From: Bacillota bacterium | Lineage (GTDB): Bacteria; Bacillota; Clostridia; Christensenellales; Aristaeellaceae | Assembly (NCBI GenBank): GCA_023413135.1 | Contig: JAEZQK010000070.1 | Coordinates: 1-35,509 of the forward strand | Length of the DNA stretch: 35,509 nt | Direction of reading: 5' to 3' | Part shown: positions 7,996-17,165 of the stretch, piece by piece | How the letters are laid out: each line of letters starts with the position of its first letter | Numbering within the stretch: position 1 is the stretch's first letter | Position numbers and translations under genes: made by a program | Notes under the pieces: model-generated | Seen by the model: the letters and a program-made list of their open reading frames with translations, nothing else | Told to the model about the DNA's origin: nothing | Databases searched by the model: none

Positions 7996-9861
7996 TCACT
8001 TTTTCCACTTGATCTGGAAATAGATCTGCATTGGTTCATATCCAATATCCCGAATCCGTTTAAAAAATACTGCCGGCTCCTGATTGACTGTTTTGAAGAA
8101 GAAACGCCAGTTGCCCCATTCGCGCTCATTTTCCATGGTGATTTCCTGCGCTGTCTCCTCTCCCTGAATGGAAAGAATTCTTTCATCCTGGCAAATGCCC
8201 GCAAGCACATCGGGACCATAGCGGAAAGCGCCTATTTTCTCATCATCCGGCAGGGGAATGAATTGGATATTGACCGGAAGGATCACAGCGATTTGATCGC
8301 CGTCCTTCCATTCGCGGTTAATCCGGTAAAAGACACTGCTGTCCGCGGTTTCACCATGCCATATATCATTGACATATATGATGGCTTTGGATGCTATCCA
8401 ATCCGGAATTCTCAAATTCATCAAAAACGTCTTGGCTTCGGGGGTGTTGATTGTGAAAACGTGCTTGCGGTACTGCGGCATATTCTCATGCGTTGCCGTT
8501 ATTTCATTCAATTCCTGGTATCCGGCCGTATTTGAGGAGGTCAGCAGGCTGCCGTTCATACGGTCTTGCCTTTGGGTTATCTTCACGCCAACATCGCCGA
8601 TTTCGGCAGACATACTGGAATCAAAATACTGGCAAACAAAGATGTCAGCCTGGTCCTGGTAGTAGATGCCTCTGTTGAGTGCTGCATTAGCTTGGACCAT
8701 TGTTCCGTGACAGCAGAAAAAGCTGTCGGTTTCCCCGCGCCAGTCTTTGCGCAATCCGGCTTTCATTGGCAAAAAGTAGGTTAGCAGTCCCGTTCTGGGA
8801 TGGTCCTGAATGCTTCCGGTCAAAGGGTACTCATGGTGATATGTCTGGGCCATGACACCGTTATAGAGATTATACTCCATATATTGCGCATATGACGGAT
8901 CGCCAGTATGCCTGAAAAGAAATTCAGCAAGGCGCATCATATTATATACAGTACAATGCTCCTGGTTTTTATCACCCAGCCGCTGCTTCATCTTCATCTT
9001 TGGGGTCCACACTTCACCGGCTGTCTGTCCGCCGGTAGCAAAAGTTCCCCTCTGTGTGACGGCACAGTTCCAGTACGCCTTCACGATATCCATCCACTTT
9101 TGATCGTTTGTTACTTCAAAAGCTCTGGCACAACCAAGTACTTCAGGAATGGTCGTGTTGGCGTGCATGTTGGTCAGCGGGTCTTTCCCGTCCAGCAGCG
9201 GCTGGAAAAGCCTTGTGCGATAATAGCGGTTCAGAAGGATGCGGTATTTCTCCTTGCCGGTGATATTCAGAAGCTCTGCCCAGATTTCCAGCATACCGCC
9301 GGTTTCCACATCTAAAACATCGTCGAACTGTTCGCTGGTATATTTGCCGCTCCAATTCAAAAACCAGTCGGCAAAACGGTCGGCGATTTCAAGCGCCTGT
9401 TGGCTGCCGGCATAAAGATACATGTCCACAAGACCCATGAAAAGCTTATGAAGATTGTATTGAGGTGCCCAAATAGGTTTCCCTTTCGCAATCCAGTCCA
9501 GATATTTTTCGGGAATCGGCCCAACCCAGCAGCCTCCGTTATCGTATTGGCAATTGGAAAGTTCAGCGATGATGGCATCCGCCTTCGCCTTAAGTTCCAT
9601 ATCCCCGGTCGCGTGAAAACAAAAAGCCGCTCCCGACAGCCAGTGCCCCAAAAAATGCCCGCGCAGTTGGCATACGGGAGATTCCCACCCTGTATGCGCA
9701 TCTTTGGGTACCTCCCTGCCATCAAACCTGCCGGCTTCCAGGACGTAATTGAAAAGAAGGTTCTCATTGGTCAGCTTCATCAAATATGCCCTGTTCTTCT
9801 GTTCCCTTCTTTTCAGCTCGCCATCGAGAACTGTTACGCTTTTCCCTTTCAGTTCAATCAT
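7996..9861 (-). CDS. GH127/GH146-type beta-L-arabinofuranosidase (DUF1680)
   Basis: This is a predicted cytoplasmic glycoside hydrolase of 621 aa with no signal peptide. GH127 HypBA1 uses a zinc-bound cysteine nucleophile held by an E-x-C pair and a C-C pair. Here the E-x-C motif is E301-H-C303 (QEHCTVYNMM) and the C-C motif is C383-C384 (SFFCCHGTM). The N-terminal two thirds is an alpha/alpha-barrel type region with QYNLHK and DMYLYAG; the C-terminal part is beta-rich. The ATG at 9861 follows GGAGG at 11 nt. An upstream in-frame ATG at 9885 has a weaker site. It is last in an operon with a CUT1 importer, 72 nt after the second permease, which suggests that imported arabinosides are cleaved inside the cell. 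The choice between GH127 and GH146 needs a profile search. Confidence 0.85.
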   Translation of the reverse strand: MIELKGKSVTVLDGELKRREQKNRAYLMKLTNENLLFNYVLEAGRFDGREVPKDAHTGWESPVCQLRGHFLGHWLSGAAFCFHATGDMELKAKADAIIAELSNCQYDNGGCWVGPIPEKYLDWIAKGKPIWAPQYNLHKLFMGLVDMYLYAGSQQALEIADRFADWFLNWSGKYTSEQFDDVLDVETGGMLEIWAELLNITGKEKYRILLNRYYRTRLFQPLLDGKDPLTNMHANTTIPEVLGCARAFEVTNDQKWMDIVKAYWNCAVTQRGTFATGGQTAGEVWTPKMKMKQRLGDKNQEHCTVYNMMRLAEFLFRHTGDPSYAQYMEYNLYNGVMAQTYHHEYPLTGSIQDHPRTGLLTYFLPMKAGLRKDWRGETDSFFCCHGTMVQANAALNRGIYYQDQADIFVCQYFDSSMSAEIGDVGVKITQRQDRMNGSLLTSSNTAGYQELNEITATHENMPQYRKHVFTINTPEAKTFLMNLRIPDWIASKAIIYVNDIWHGETADSSVFYRINREWKDGDQIAVILPVNIQFIPLPDDEKIGAFRYGPDVLAGICQDERILSIQGEETAQEITMENEREWGNWRFFFKTVNQEPAVFFKRIRDIGYEPMQIYFQIKWKK

Positions 9862-9933
9862 GGAAATAAGCGCCTCCAATCGCATCTCGCAAGGGTTATG
9901 ATCCCATTTGCCGTTAGTTGTTCATAGACCAGA

Positions 9934-10776
9934 TTACCCCTTCATGCCCGTAATGGCAATGCCCTGTATGAAGTACTTCTGCCCCAGCAGAAACAGAATC
10001 ATGGGAGGGACCAGGATCACTGTGGCGGCTGCCATCAGCAATTCCCACTGTGCCGTGTAGTAACCTATAAACATCTGCAAGCCAAGAGCGAGCGTGAAAT
10101 ACTGTTCACGGTTTACATAAACCAGCGGTCCAAGAAAGTCGTTCCAAACGCCCATAAACTGGAACAGTGCAACCACGATCACTGCCGATTTGGAAAGCGG
10201 CAATACGATCTGTGCGTAAATGCGGGGATAACTGGCGCCATCCACCAAGGCAGCCTCATCCAAAGACATGGGTATTCCGCGCATAAACTGACGCAGTAAA
10301 AAAATGTTGAAGGCGCCGCCCCCGAACCAGGCAGGGAGGATCAAGGGAATGTAACTGTTGGGCGGTATAATGGAACGCCAAGCCAGGAAGGTTGGAATCA
10401 GCGTTACCGCGCCTGGCAGCATCATGCCAGTCATAAGCATGCCAAAGAAAAAATCACGTCTCTTCCAGCGCAGCCTGGAAAAGCTGAAGGCGCAGACAGA
10501 ACTGCTGATCACTGCCCCCATCACGTTGAGTATGACAATTTTCATTGTATTGAAAAAGTATAAACCAAAAGGCACGGTAGTCAAGGCCTTGGTAAAGTTT
10601 TTAAACCGAAAGGCTTTGGGAATCCAGATAGGAGGTATGATAAAAATTTCAGAAGCGGACATGAGCGAACTGCGCACCATCCAGAACAAGGGCAGCAAAA
10701 ACGCTGCTGCAAGGCAGATGACAACTGTATAGAGCAGCGTACGTTTGATTGCACGGGCCCATTTTATCTTTTTCAT
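9934..10776 (-). CDS. CUT1 ABC transporter permease (MalG type), arabinoside system
   Basis: This is a membrane subunit of the second CUT1 importer, 280 aa. It has about six spans (the first near 12-34), a typical WMVRSSLM segment after the first span, and an EAA loop MSLDEAALVDGAS ending near LPLSKS. Start and stop are coupled: the ATG at 10776 shares one base with the TGA of the upstream permease. A G-rich ribosome-binding site (GAGGGGG) lies before it. The length is normal for the family. Confidence 0.92.
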   Translation of the reverse strand: MKKIKWARAIKRTLLYTVVICLAAAFLLPLFWMVRSSLMSASEIFIIPPIWIPKAFRFKNFTKALTTVPFGLYFFNTMKIVILNVMGAVISSSVCAFSFSRLRWKRRDFFFGMLMTGMMLPGAVTLIPTFLAWRSIIPPNSYIPLILPAWFGGGAFNIFLLRQFMRGIPMSLDEAALVDGASYPRIYAQIVLPLSKSAVIVVALFQFMGVWNDFLGPLVYVNREQYFTLALGLQMFIGYYTAQWELLMAAATVILVPPMILFLLGQKYFIQGIAITGMKG

Positions 10777-11696
10777 CAGCGATCCCCCTCATAGTGCACC
10801 CACGAGCTTGATGAACGGAAAACAAGCAAGGATAGCAGCATAATGATGATAAACAGCACCCATGCTAGCGCACAGGCCCCTGCCATACGCTGATTTGTAA
10901 AAGCTTCCCTGTACAGATAAACCGAATAGAACAGAGAGGCATTGTTTGGACCGCCTTCCGTCATGATATATGCCTGTGTGAATGTTTGAAAGCCGTTGAT
11001 AATACCCATAACGAGGTTGAAAAAGATTGTCGGCGTCATCATCGGAAGCGTTATGTGTAAAAGCTTATGAAGCGCGTTGCCGCCGTCTACATCCACGGCT
11101 TCATAATACTGGTCCGGTATGGCCTCCAGACTGGCTAAAAAGATCAGCATAGTGCTGCCAATCGTCCAGATATTCATCATCGCAAGCGTCGGTACCACTG
11201 TCTTTTCACTGTAGATGAATTTGCTGGCAGGCAGATGCAACGCCCGTAAAATCTGGTTGAACAAACCGATATCCGGGTTAAGCAGCCATACGAATATAGT
11301 GGATGTTGCAATGGCGGGGACAATGCAGGGAATGTAAAAGATGACTCTGAACAAACTTCTGCCCTTTATTTTGGGCTTAAGCAGCAACGCCAGTAAAAAA
11401 GCCGCTGTCAGACTGATCGGCACAGCAAGCGAGACGTAATAAAACGTAACGCCAAGAGACTTGTAAAAGAAAACATCTTTCCCTGAGAATAGTCGGATGT
11501 AGTTGTCAAAGCCGGTAAACTGAAATTGGTTGGTTACCGTGAAATTTGTAAAAGAGAGCACCAGGCTTGCTAATAGTGGACCAAGCGTAAACAGGAAAAA
11601 ACCTAGGATTGCAGGCGAAGCCATCAGATAGCCATACAGTACCTCATTCTTCATTTTGCGTTTTGCGGGGAGCAATCTGTGCGCGACTGCATGCAT
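10776..11696 (-). CDS. CUT1 ABC transporter permease (UgpA/LacF type), arabinoside system
   Basis: This is the partner membrane subunit, 306 aa. It has about six spans, the first at about 25-45 (SPAILGFFLFTLGP). The EAA loop is IPDQYYEAVDVDGGN, with a conserved LPMMTP. Two in-frame ATGs lie close together. AGGAG is 8 nt from the one at 11696 and only 2 nt from the one at 11702, so 11696 was chosen. It lies between the binding protein and the second permease. The operon contains no ATPase gene. Confidence 0.91.
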   Translation of the reverse strand: MHAVAHRLLPAKRKMKNEVLYGYLMASPAILGFFLFTLGPLLASLVLSFTNFTVTNQFQFTGFDNYIRLFSGKDVFFYKSLGVTFYYVSLAVPISLTAAFLLALLLKPKIKGRSLFRVIFYIPCIVPAIATSTIFVWLLNPDIGLFNQILRALHLPASKFIYSEKTVVPTLAMMNIWTIGSTMLIFLASLEAIPDQYYEAVDVDGGNALHKLLHITLPMMTPTIFFNLVMGIINGFQTFTQAYIMTEGGPNNASLFYSVYLYREAFTNQRMAGACALAWVLFIIIMLLSLLVFRSSSSWVHYEGDR

Positions 11697-11793
11697 CTGC
11701 ATCTCTCCTTCATATCAAACCGCCCGGGAAGCGGTGAGGCTGCCTGGATACGGCCTGTTTTCTGCAGAACGTATCCTTGATTGGCCGCCATCC

Positions 11794-11807
11794 CGCCGCC
11801 CAGGCGG
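11794..11807 (-). other. Small intercistronic hairpin after the binding-protein gene
   Basis: GCCGC and GCGGC form a 5-bp all-GC stem around a tetraloop, 13 nt downstream of the binding-protein stop. No T run follows, so it is more likely an RNA-stabilising or partial readthrough element than a full terminator. Confidence 0.35.
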
Positions 11808-11819
11808 CAAAACGATCGT

Positions 11820-13160
11820 TTAACGGATGCTGCCCTCCATAAGAGGCTCAAGCTGGGGCATAATTTCAGCCATCACCTGGTCCACGGTCTTGTCACCCGA
11901 CCAGACCTGATCAAGCGCGGGATACAAAATGTTCCCTATATCCCCAAAGTTCTTGACGTATACTTCGCCTGTTACCTCGCTGTCATTGACGATGGGATCC
12001 ACCAACACATCCCGGTAACCAGGCACCCTTGCACGGCTCTCCGCAGCCCAAAGGGCAATTTTTTCTTCGTCGGTGTAGTAGATTTTCTTGTTAGGCATCC
12101 ACAAACCATCGCGGAACAGCGCAGTGGAAGCTTCAACACTGGTAATGTGCTGCAAAAGCTGCCAGGCTTCCTGCGGGTGCTTGGATGCTGAGAAAATGAC
12201 GCCAAGTGCGCCGCTGTACACAGCAGTGGTGTCGGTCATCTTGGGAAGCGCTGCAATGCCATAGTCCAAATCCTCAACCGGCGCCAAATCGTTGCAAAGC
12301 CACTGGCCATCGATCACCATGGCATACCGTTTGGATTGCAGTGATACCGCAGGTGCCGGCATGCTTTCTGCTGCTGTGGGGGTAGGCATGGAATGATGCA
12401 CAAGCATCAAGTCCGCGATGTTTTGATACACCTGGTTGAAAGCCGGCGTATTAATAGCGGTGGTATCGCCTTTACCGGGGAAATACTGGGTCCCATTGCG
12501 CAGAAGCAGCGCTTCAAACGGGCCGGACCAGATGCCCATATACACGCCGTATTGCCTGATGTTTTCCGGATCGAATTCGGGATCATTGGCGTTGCGGCCG
12601 TTGGCATCCAACGTCAGCCTCTTGGTGATGTCAACAAACTCATCCCAAGTCCAGGCATCTTCGGGTTTTGTCGGCACATTCTCAATGCCGGCTTGCGCAA
12701 AAAGTTCCTTGTTGTAGAAAATGGCAAAGGACTCAAGGTTGTTCATCACGCCGATAATGGAATCTCCAGAGCGGAAAACAGCCCCGTCGACATAGTCTTC
12801 TTCCTTAACGGACGAATCACTTTTGAACAGGTTACTGATGTCGTAAAGCTGTCCCTCGGCAAACCACTTGTAGGCGGTAGGCGGTCCCAGATACCCAAGG
12901 TCCGGCGCGTCGTTGCCGGCAAGCATGGTGGTTAGCTTCGTTTCGTACTCGGTGGGGATGATCATAGCCTCCACTTGGATCCCTGTTTTTTCAGTGAAGG
13001 ACTGGACAGCACTTTCAATGACTGCCTTCTCGTAGGTGGAACCCCAGTAGGTGAAAGTCAGTTTCACATCGCTTGATGCCTGGGCCATAGCAACCGGAAC
13101 TGAGGAAATGAGGATCAGCACCGCCAGTACAGCCAATAGAATACGTGCCCGCTTTCTCAC
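11820..13160 (-). CDS. Extracellular solute-binding protein, family 1, arabinoside system
   Basis: This is the substrate-binding subunit of the second CUT1 importer, 446 aa. It has an N-terminal signal peptide (MRKRAR, then a hydrophobic core at about 7-23) with a probable cleavage site after AMA near residue 26. No lipobox cysteine is present. The mature part has typical family features: LTFTYWGS at the start, GNDAPDLGYL, and the hinge-region AMVIDGQW. The start is GTG at 13160, preceded by GGAGGGG at about 6 nt. It is the first gene of the operon. A 7-bp inverted repeat lies just before it, and a YesN/YesM pair is encoded immediately upstream. Arabinose-containing oligosaccharide is the likely ligand, judged only from the linked GH127-type gene. 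Confidence 0.92.
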   Translation of the reverse strand: MRKRARILLAVLAVLILISSVPVAMAQASSDVKLTFTYWGSTYEKAVIESAVQSFTEKTGIQVEAMIIPTEYETKLTTMLAGNDAPDLGYLGPPTAYKWFAEGQLYDISNLFKSDSSVKEEDYVDGAVFRSGDSIIGVMNNLESFAIFYNKELFAQAGIENVPTKPEDAWTWDEFVDITKRLTLDANGRNANDPEFDPENIRQYGVYMGIWSGPFEALLLRNGTQYFPGKGDTTAINTPAFNQVYQNIADLMLVHHSMPTPTAAESMPAPAVSLQSKRYAMVIDGQWLCNDLAPVEDLDYGIAALPKMTDTTAVYSGALGVIFSASKHPQEAWQLLQHITSVEASTALFRDGLWMPNKKIYYTDEEKIALWAAESRARVPGYRDVLVDPIVNDSEVTGEVYVKNFGDIGNILYPALDQVWSGDKTVDQVMAEIMPQLEPLMEGSIR

Positions 13161-13184
13161 TAGTACCCCTCCCTTTTCAATTTT

Positions 13185-13220
13185 GATGCATAATACGATG
13201 CATCTTTTGTAGATATTGTA
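13185..13220 (-). promoter_or_regulatory. Candidate operator and -10 box before the arabinoside operon
   Basis: GATGCAT (13185-13191) and ATGCATC (13198-13204) are perfect inverted arms around 6 bases. On the minus strand a TACAAT (13220-13215) could be the -10 box. No good -35 lies at the right distance, as expected for an activator-dependent promoter. The palindrome would then lie just after the transcription start, a position suited to a repressor. Confidence 0.4.
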
Positions 13221-13280
13221 ACAAAAGAAGTACTGCTGGAATAGTGAGAAGAAATTTCAAATAGGGTGTTTTTTTTTATA

Positions 13281-15062
13281 TCACGCAGGTAGCCGGATCA
13301 CTACCTTGGTTCCTTCCCCATCTTTGGAAAAATACTCCACTTGACATTTACCTTCGTACATCAGTTGCATCCTGCGGTATGTATTGGCGATACCAACAGA
13401 GTTGTTTTCACCGGACAATAAACTTTCCAGCCGATCCGGCGGTATGCCACAGCCGTTGTCGGTGATGGCAAAGCATCGGTAGCCTGATTCCAGGTAACCG
13501 CATACCGTCAGGCGGCAGCCGCTCTGCTTGTTTTTAAATCCATGAACAAATGCGTTTTCCACAAAAGGCTGCAGGAACAGGTGGGGTGTTTTTTCCGCAA
13601 GAAGGGATTCCTCCACATCACATACATACTTAATTTGCCCATCATAACGGCAGGACATAATGAAGACATAATTTTTCAGCCATTGCAGTTCCTCGGATAA
13701 CAAGCCCTCTGAATGCGTGTTGTCAACGGTATAGCGCAATATTTTTGACATTGCCCGGACAACATCGGCTATTTCCCTGGCATTCCTCTCAATGGCCATG
13801 CAGTTTACCAGGTTCAGCGTGTTGTATAAAAAATGCGGATTGATCTGCGCATTGAGCGCTTTCAATTGAGATTCTTTTTCATGCAGCTTCATGGAATAGT
13901 TTTCATCAATCAATCTGGCAATACGGTCATTCATATCGTTGAATTGGACGATGAGCCGGCTGAACTCGCCATAGCCCCGTACTGGTATTTTGTTTGTAAA
14001 GTCGCCTTTGCCAGTACGCTTTATCGCTCCAAACAGCTGCCGCAAAGGCCTGGTGATGGCTAGGGATACTAGCACCGCCAATGACATGGAAATGAGCGCC
14101 AAAGGGATGATAAAGCCAACCACAGAAGAGACAAGCCATGCGGAAGCCTTCGTCAATAGATTTTTCGTATAAGCGACGGATACCAATGTCCAACCAGTCA
14201 CCTGGGAGGTATCGTAACATAAAAAAGCATGTTGTCCGTTTATTTTCTCCTGGCGCACACCGCTGCCTTCCTGAATGATTTGCGCTAGCCATTCTGATGT
14301 TTTGACCAATTCCCAAACATCTCCACCGCTTTGGGAAACAATTTGACCGTCTTGTGTGACAACAAAGGCTGACCCGTTCTCCTGAAGCAACTTTGCATAT
14401 GCATCCTTAAAGAAGCTTTCTCTAAAACAAATTAACAGAATCAATGTATCCTTTATGTTCGTTTTTTGTACCCATGCGTTGCTGGTGGTGTCTAGACAAT
14501 AGATAACACGCCCAGCTGAAAACAGATAACGAAAGTCGGTATTATACCCCCGAAGATCATCTTGTTCAAACATTTCCGCAAAATCATATGTGGGATACCA
14601 GATGAGCCGGCCATTGCCCTCGATTATTTTTTGTCCTAGGTCGGATGCAAAAAAATCGGTATATGGAACGTACCCATGACCGAACTTAAAGTAATGGGTC
14701 ATAATGTTATAAGCGTAAATCCATTCATCGGAGTAAAAGTATTTTGCAAGAATCCGGCGGACTTCCCGCATGGATGTCAATATGTCATATATATTGGAAG
14801 GATCGATATTTTCAAAAATGCGCAGCATGTCCTTATCCTGCATGATGGTTGTGCTGCTGTCCACAACCTTTTGCAGTTTCAAATCCATGATGGTATTTGT
14901 CTGGGTGACACTAAGGTGCGTGTCCTTGCTATATTGCGTCAATACCTGCTCCTTCATGGCTTGATAATACGTGTTGGTAACTATCGTCAAGGTGGAAAGC
15001 AACAGCAAAAGGATTCCCAAAAATACCTTGGTGCGAAGGCCAACTTTTGCTTGAAGACGCAT
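13281..15062 (-). CDS. Sensor histidine kinase, YesM/LytS type
   Basis: This is a membrane sensor kinase of 593 aa. Its domains in order are: membrane span 1 (about 13-32), a large extracellular sensor region (33-305, Cache-like by position), span 2 (about 308-336), a HAMP linker (about 337-390), and a His_kinase domain with the phospho-acceptor His410 in NAQINPHFLYNTLN. The ATPase domain has the N-box QPFVENAFVHG (498-508) and G-box DNGCGIP (535-541). The ATG at 15062 lies 7 nt after the response-regulator stop and has no strong ribosome-binding site, so translation is probably coupled. A longer frame reaching back into the regulator gene is unlikely to be used. Such pairs usually sense a carbohydrate and activate a neighbouring importer operon. 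Confidence 0.92.
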   Translation of the reverse strand: MRLQAKVGLRTKVFLGILLLLLSTLTIVTNTYYQAMKEQVLTQYSKDTHLSVTQTNTIMDLKLQKVVDSSTTIMQDKDMLRIFENIDPSNIYDILTSMREVRRILAKYFYSDEWIYAYNIMTHYFKFGHGYVPYTDFFASDLGQKIIEGNGRLIWYPTYDFAEMFEQDDLRGYNTDFRYLFSAGRVIYCLDTTSNAWVQKTNIKDTLILLICFRESFFKDAYAKLLQENGSAFVVTQDGQIVSQSGGDVWELVKTSEWLAQIIQEGSGVRQEKINGQHAFLCYDTSQVTGWTLVSVAYTKNLLTKASAWLVSSVVGFIIPLALISMSLAVLVSLAITRPLRQLFGAIKRTGKGDFTNKIPVRGYGEFSRLIVQFNDMNDRIARLIDENYSMKLHEKESQLKALNAQINPHFLYNTLNLVNCMAIERNAREIADVVRAMSKILRYTVDNTHSEGLLSEELQWLKNYVFIMSCRYDGQIKYVCDVEESLLAEKTPHLFLQPFVENAFVHGFKNKQSGCRLTVCGYLESGYRCFAITDNGCGIPPDRLESLLSGENNSVGIANTYRRMQLMYEGKCQVEYFSKDGEGTKVVIRLPA

Positions 15063-15069
15063 GAGACGA

Positions 15070-16656
15070 TCAATCCAGCCGATGCTTAGCAGCCGCTCCC
15101 AACTGACGGTATTCCTCAGGCGTAAACTTTTGCATTTTTTTAAAAAGACGTGAAAAATACTTGACATCTTGAAAACCAACTTTCTGGGCTATTTCATAAA
15201 TTTTCATGGGCGTAGTTTCGAGAAGTTGCGATGCCCGTTTGATGCGCAGGTGTGCCATATAATCAACAAACGACTTGCCCGTATATTGCTTAAACAATAC
15301 GCTGAAATAAGAAGGGCTAAAGTGATACCGGGATGCCACAGAGGTAAGGGTAACGTCTGCCTGAAACTCTTGCTCCAGCCGCAACAGGCAATCCTCCATT
15401 GCCAACGTATGCCTGTTCTTACCCAATTCCGCGATAAAATTCTGCATTTCGCTTAAATGGCGGTATAGAAAGGTAGCAGTTTCTTGCATGCTCGCACATG
15501 TACGTATACCATTTACCATTGAAAAAGGGATTTTATCCAAATAAATCTCCATGGAAAGCCGCTGCAGCAGGTCATGCTGATACTGCAACAGTGAATTGCA
15601 TATGGCATTAAGCAACACATCAGGACGAACCCAGTTGCTTCCGGTAAGCTTTTTTAACCAATTATCCACAATAGCTTGCGTTATTTTATCTATCGTTTGA
15701 ATTTGGAAAACAGCATCTTCCCGCTGAGGGTATCGCTGTAATTTGTTCGTTAAACGTTGAGCGACATCATCAAAACAAAATAGTGTTTTCTGCGGTTGAT
15801 AAAACAAGCCCGTTAGTGATGATTCAGCCTGTTCAATGCCGATTATCATTCCCTGCTTGTTCATATCTTGTAATGCACTGACGCCGATAGTAATCGGCAT
15901 TCGCAAAACCTGCCGGACCTTATCAAGATAATAGCGAATGCCTTGAACCGTTTCAATATGCGACCTTTCAGCTCCCAAACCCAGAACAACAATTCGCTTG
16001 TTCTGTTGTCCCAAAAAGCAAAGAACCGGTCCCAGTGGTAAAAAATGATTGGCGATATCCTGCGACAGTGAAAGGCCCTTTGAATTTTCTTCCGTATTAC
16101 CGCAAAGATGCAGCAACAGCACCAGACACTGGCACGTGTCTGGCAGCAAAGACTGTGCTTCTTTGCATTCTTCCTTGGTACAATCTCCAAACAGCCACGA
16201 CCTGAGCAACTGTTCATCGTAAGCAGGCCGCATGTTGTGCAAGCAGTTTTCTATTTGCTTATTCTTCACCATTTCCTGCTGCTGCATCGCTATTTCGTTT
16301 TCTATCTTAAGCAGGGTTTGAAGAATTTGCTCCTCCTCAATGGGCTTAAGTATATAATCCGTCACCTGTAATCCGATAGCCCTTTTCGCATATGCAAATT
16401 CTCCGTACCCGCTGACGATAACAAACCGGGTGCCCGCTTTCAAATTGCGCACTGCTTCAATAAATTCCAGGCCATCCATAAACGGCATTCGAATATCGCA
16501 AAAAGCGATATCAAAGCTCTTTTCCTTAATCAGCCTCAGAGCATCCTGTCCATTCGAAGCTTCCCACACTTCATATGGACGGCCGAATGATTGGATAACA
16601 CGGGAAAGGATTCGTCTCTGTCTGGATTCGTCGTCAATCACCAGGATTCGATACAT
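15070..16656 (-). CDS. AraC-family response regulator, YesN type
   Basis: This is a cytoplasmic response regulator of 528 aa. The receiver domain (about 1-120) has the acidic pair D8-D9, the phospho-acceptor Asp54 (FCDIRMP) and the conserved lysine in DYILKP. A long middle region (about 130-420) has no motif I recognise; it is typical in length for YesN-like proteins. The C-terminus (about 425-528) holds two AraC helix-turn-helix motifs (ASRYHFSPSYFSVLFKQ and IAQKVGFQDVKYFSRLFKK). The ATG at 16656 follows AGGGTGA at about 6 nt; an upstream in-frame ATG at 16674 has a poorer site. It is first in the pair with the kinase and probably activates the arabinoside operon. Confidence 0.92.
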   Translation of the reverse strand: MYRILVIDDESRQRRILSRVIQSFGRPYEVWEASNGQDALRLIKEKSFDIAFCDIRMPFMDGLEFIEAVRNLKAGTRFVIVSGYGEFAYAKRAIGLQVTDYILKPIEEEQILQTLLKIENEIAMQQQEMVKNKQIENCLHNMRPAYDEQLLRSWLFGDCTKEECKEAQSLLPDTCQCLVLLLHLCGNTEENSKGLSLSQDIANHFLPLGPVLCFLGQQNKRIVVLGLGAERSHIETVQGIRYYLDKVRQVLRMPITIGVSALQDMNKQGMIIGIEQAESSLTGLFYQPQKTLFCFDDVAQRLTNKLQRYPQREDAVFQIQTIDKITQAIVDNWLKKLTGSNWVRPDVLLNAICNSLLQYQHDLLQRLSMEIYLDKIPFSMVNGIRTCASMQETATFLYRHLSEMQNFIAELGKNRHTLAMEDCLLRLEQEFQADVTLTSVASRYHFSPSYFSVLFKQYTGKSFVDYMAHLRIKRASQLLETTPMKIYEIAQKVGFQDVKYFSRLFKKMQKFTPEEYRQLGAAAKHRLD

Positions 16657-16924
16657 GGTGCTCACCCTAACCATTAATTAAATAAATACGAACAGTTTGT
16701 TTTATTAGACAACATAATACTATAAAAATCAAGCTGATTAGTTAAAAATGGTTGCAGAGTGAATTGCAAAAACAAGTTCCAGAGTAGGGGAGGAGCGGCT
16801 GGAAGTAAGACATGCAGGAAATTCCAGACAGGACTTGCAAAAGAGAAATCCAGATTTCATAATCAATGGAAAGCCGGAAGCGTGCCGTAACGCGGAGGTA
16901 CAGATTATGAAACGGAACGCCATA

Positions 16925-17009
16925 GGCAGGGGCGGGGTTCCGGAGCCTCAAGAGGGAGACCTAAAGAAAGCCTCCCTCTTGAGGGAGGTTCCGGAACTCC
17001 GCCCCTGCC
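16925..17009. repeat. Long GC-rich palindrome (hairpin of about 34-38 bp arms)
   Basis: The left arm (16925-16958) starts GGCAGGGGCGGGGTTCCGGA. The right arm (16972-17009) is its reverse complement apart from one mismatch and a 4-base bulge. The 13-base loop reads ACCTAAAGAAAGC. It lies 160 bp from the end of the GGT-like gene with no T run next to it, so it is probably a mobile or REP-like palindrome. Confidence 0.7.
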
Positions 17010-17022
17010 TGTGGCAGAAATG

Positions 17023-17070
17023 GGCGAAACGAGCGGGACAAGCGGTAGCGCAGCACCGCGACGATTGAGC
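17023..17070 (-). repeat. Copy of the GGCTCAATCG-type dispersed repeat
   Basis: On the minus strand it reads GCTCAATCGTCGC, then TGCTGCGCTACCGCT, ending GTTTCGCC. It matches the two tandem copies at 35367-35425 and 35448-35506 over about 48 bases with scattered differences. It lies right next to the long palindrome, and the two may form one composite element. Confidence 0.6.
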
Positions 17071-17165
17071 TCATCGGGGCGTGGCGAAGTCGTGACGGAA
17101 GGAGTAAAAGTACCGCCATCAGGGCGAAACAACCGTTTCATCTATCATTTGTGTCACCCGCAGCA

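Larger units (their letters stand above)
16657..17165. other. Gene-free interval with a large hairpin and a repeat
   Basis: Between the response regulator and the end of the GGT-like gene no real gene was found. The first 80 bases are AT-rich and probably hold the regulator promoter, although no clear -35/-10 pair was seen. The rest contains the hairpin at 16925-17009 and the repeat at 17023-17070. Open frames here run through the repeats and have no ribosome-binding site. Confidence 0.55.

Noticed and set aside
16905..17141. 78-codon frame on the minus strand through the palindrome and repeat
   Set aside because: It is made almost entirely of palindrome and repeat sequence, with no ribosome-binding site. 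It is treated as repeat, not gene.
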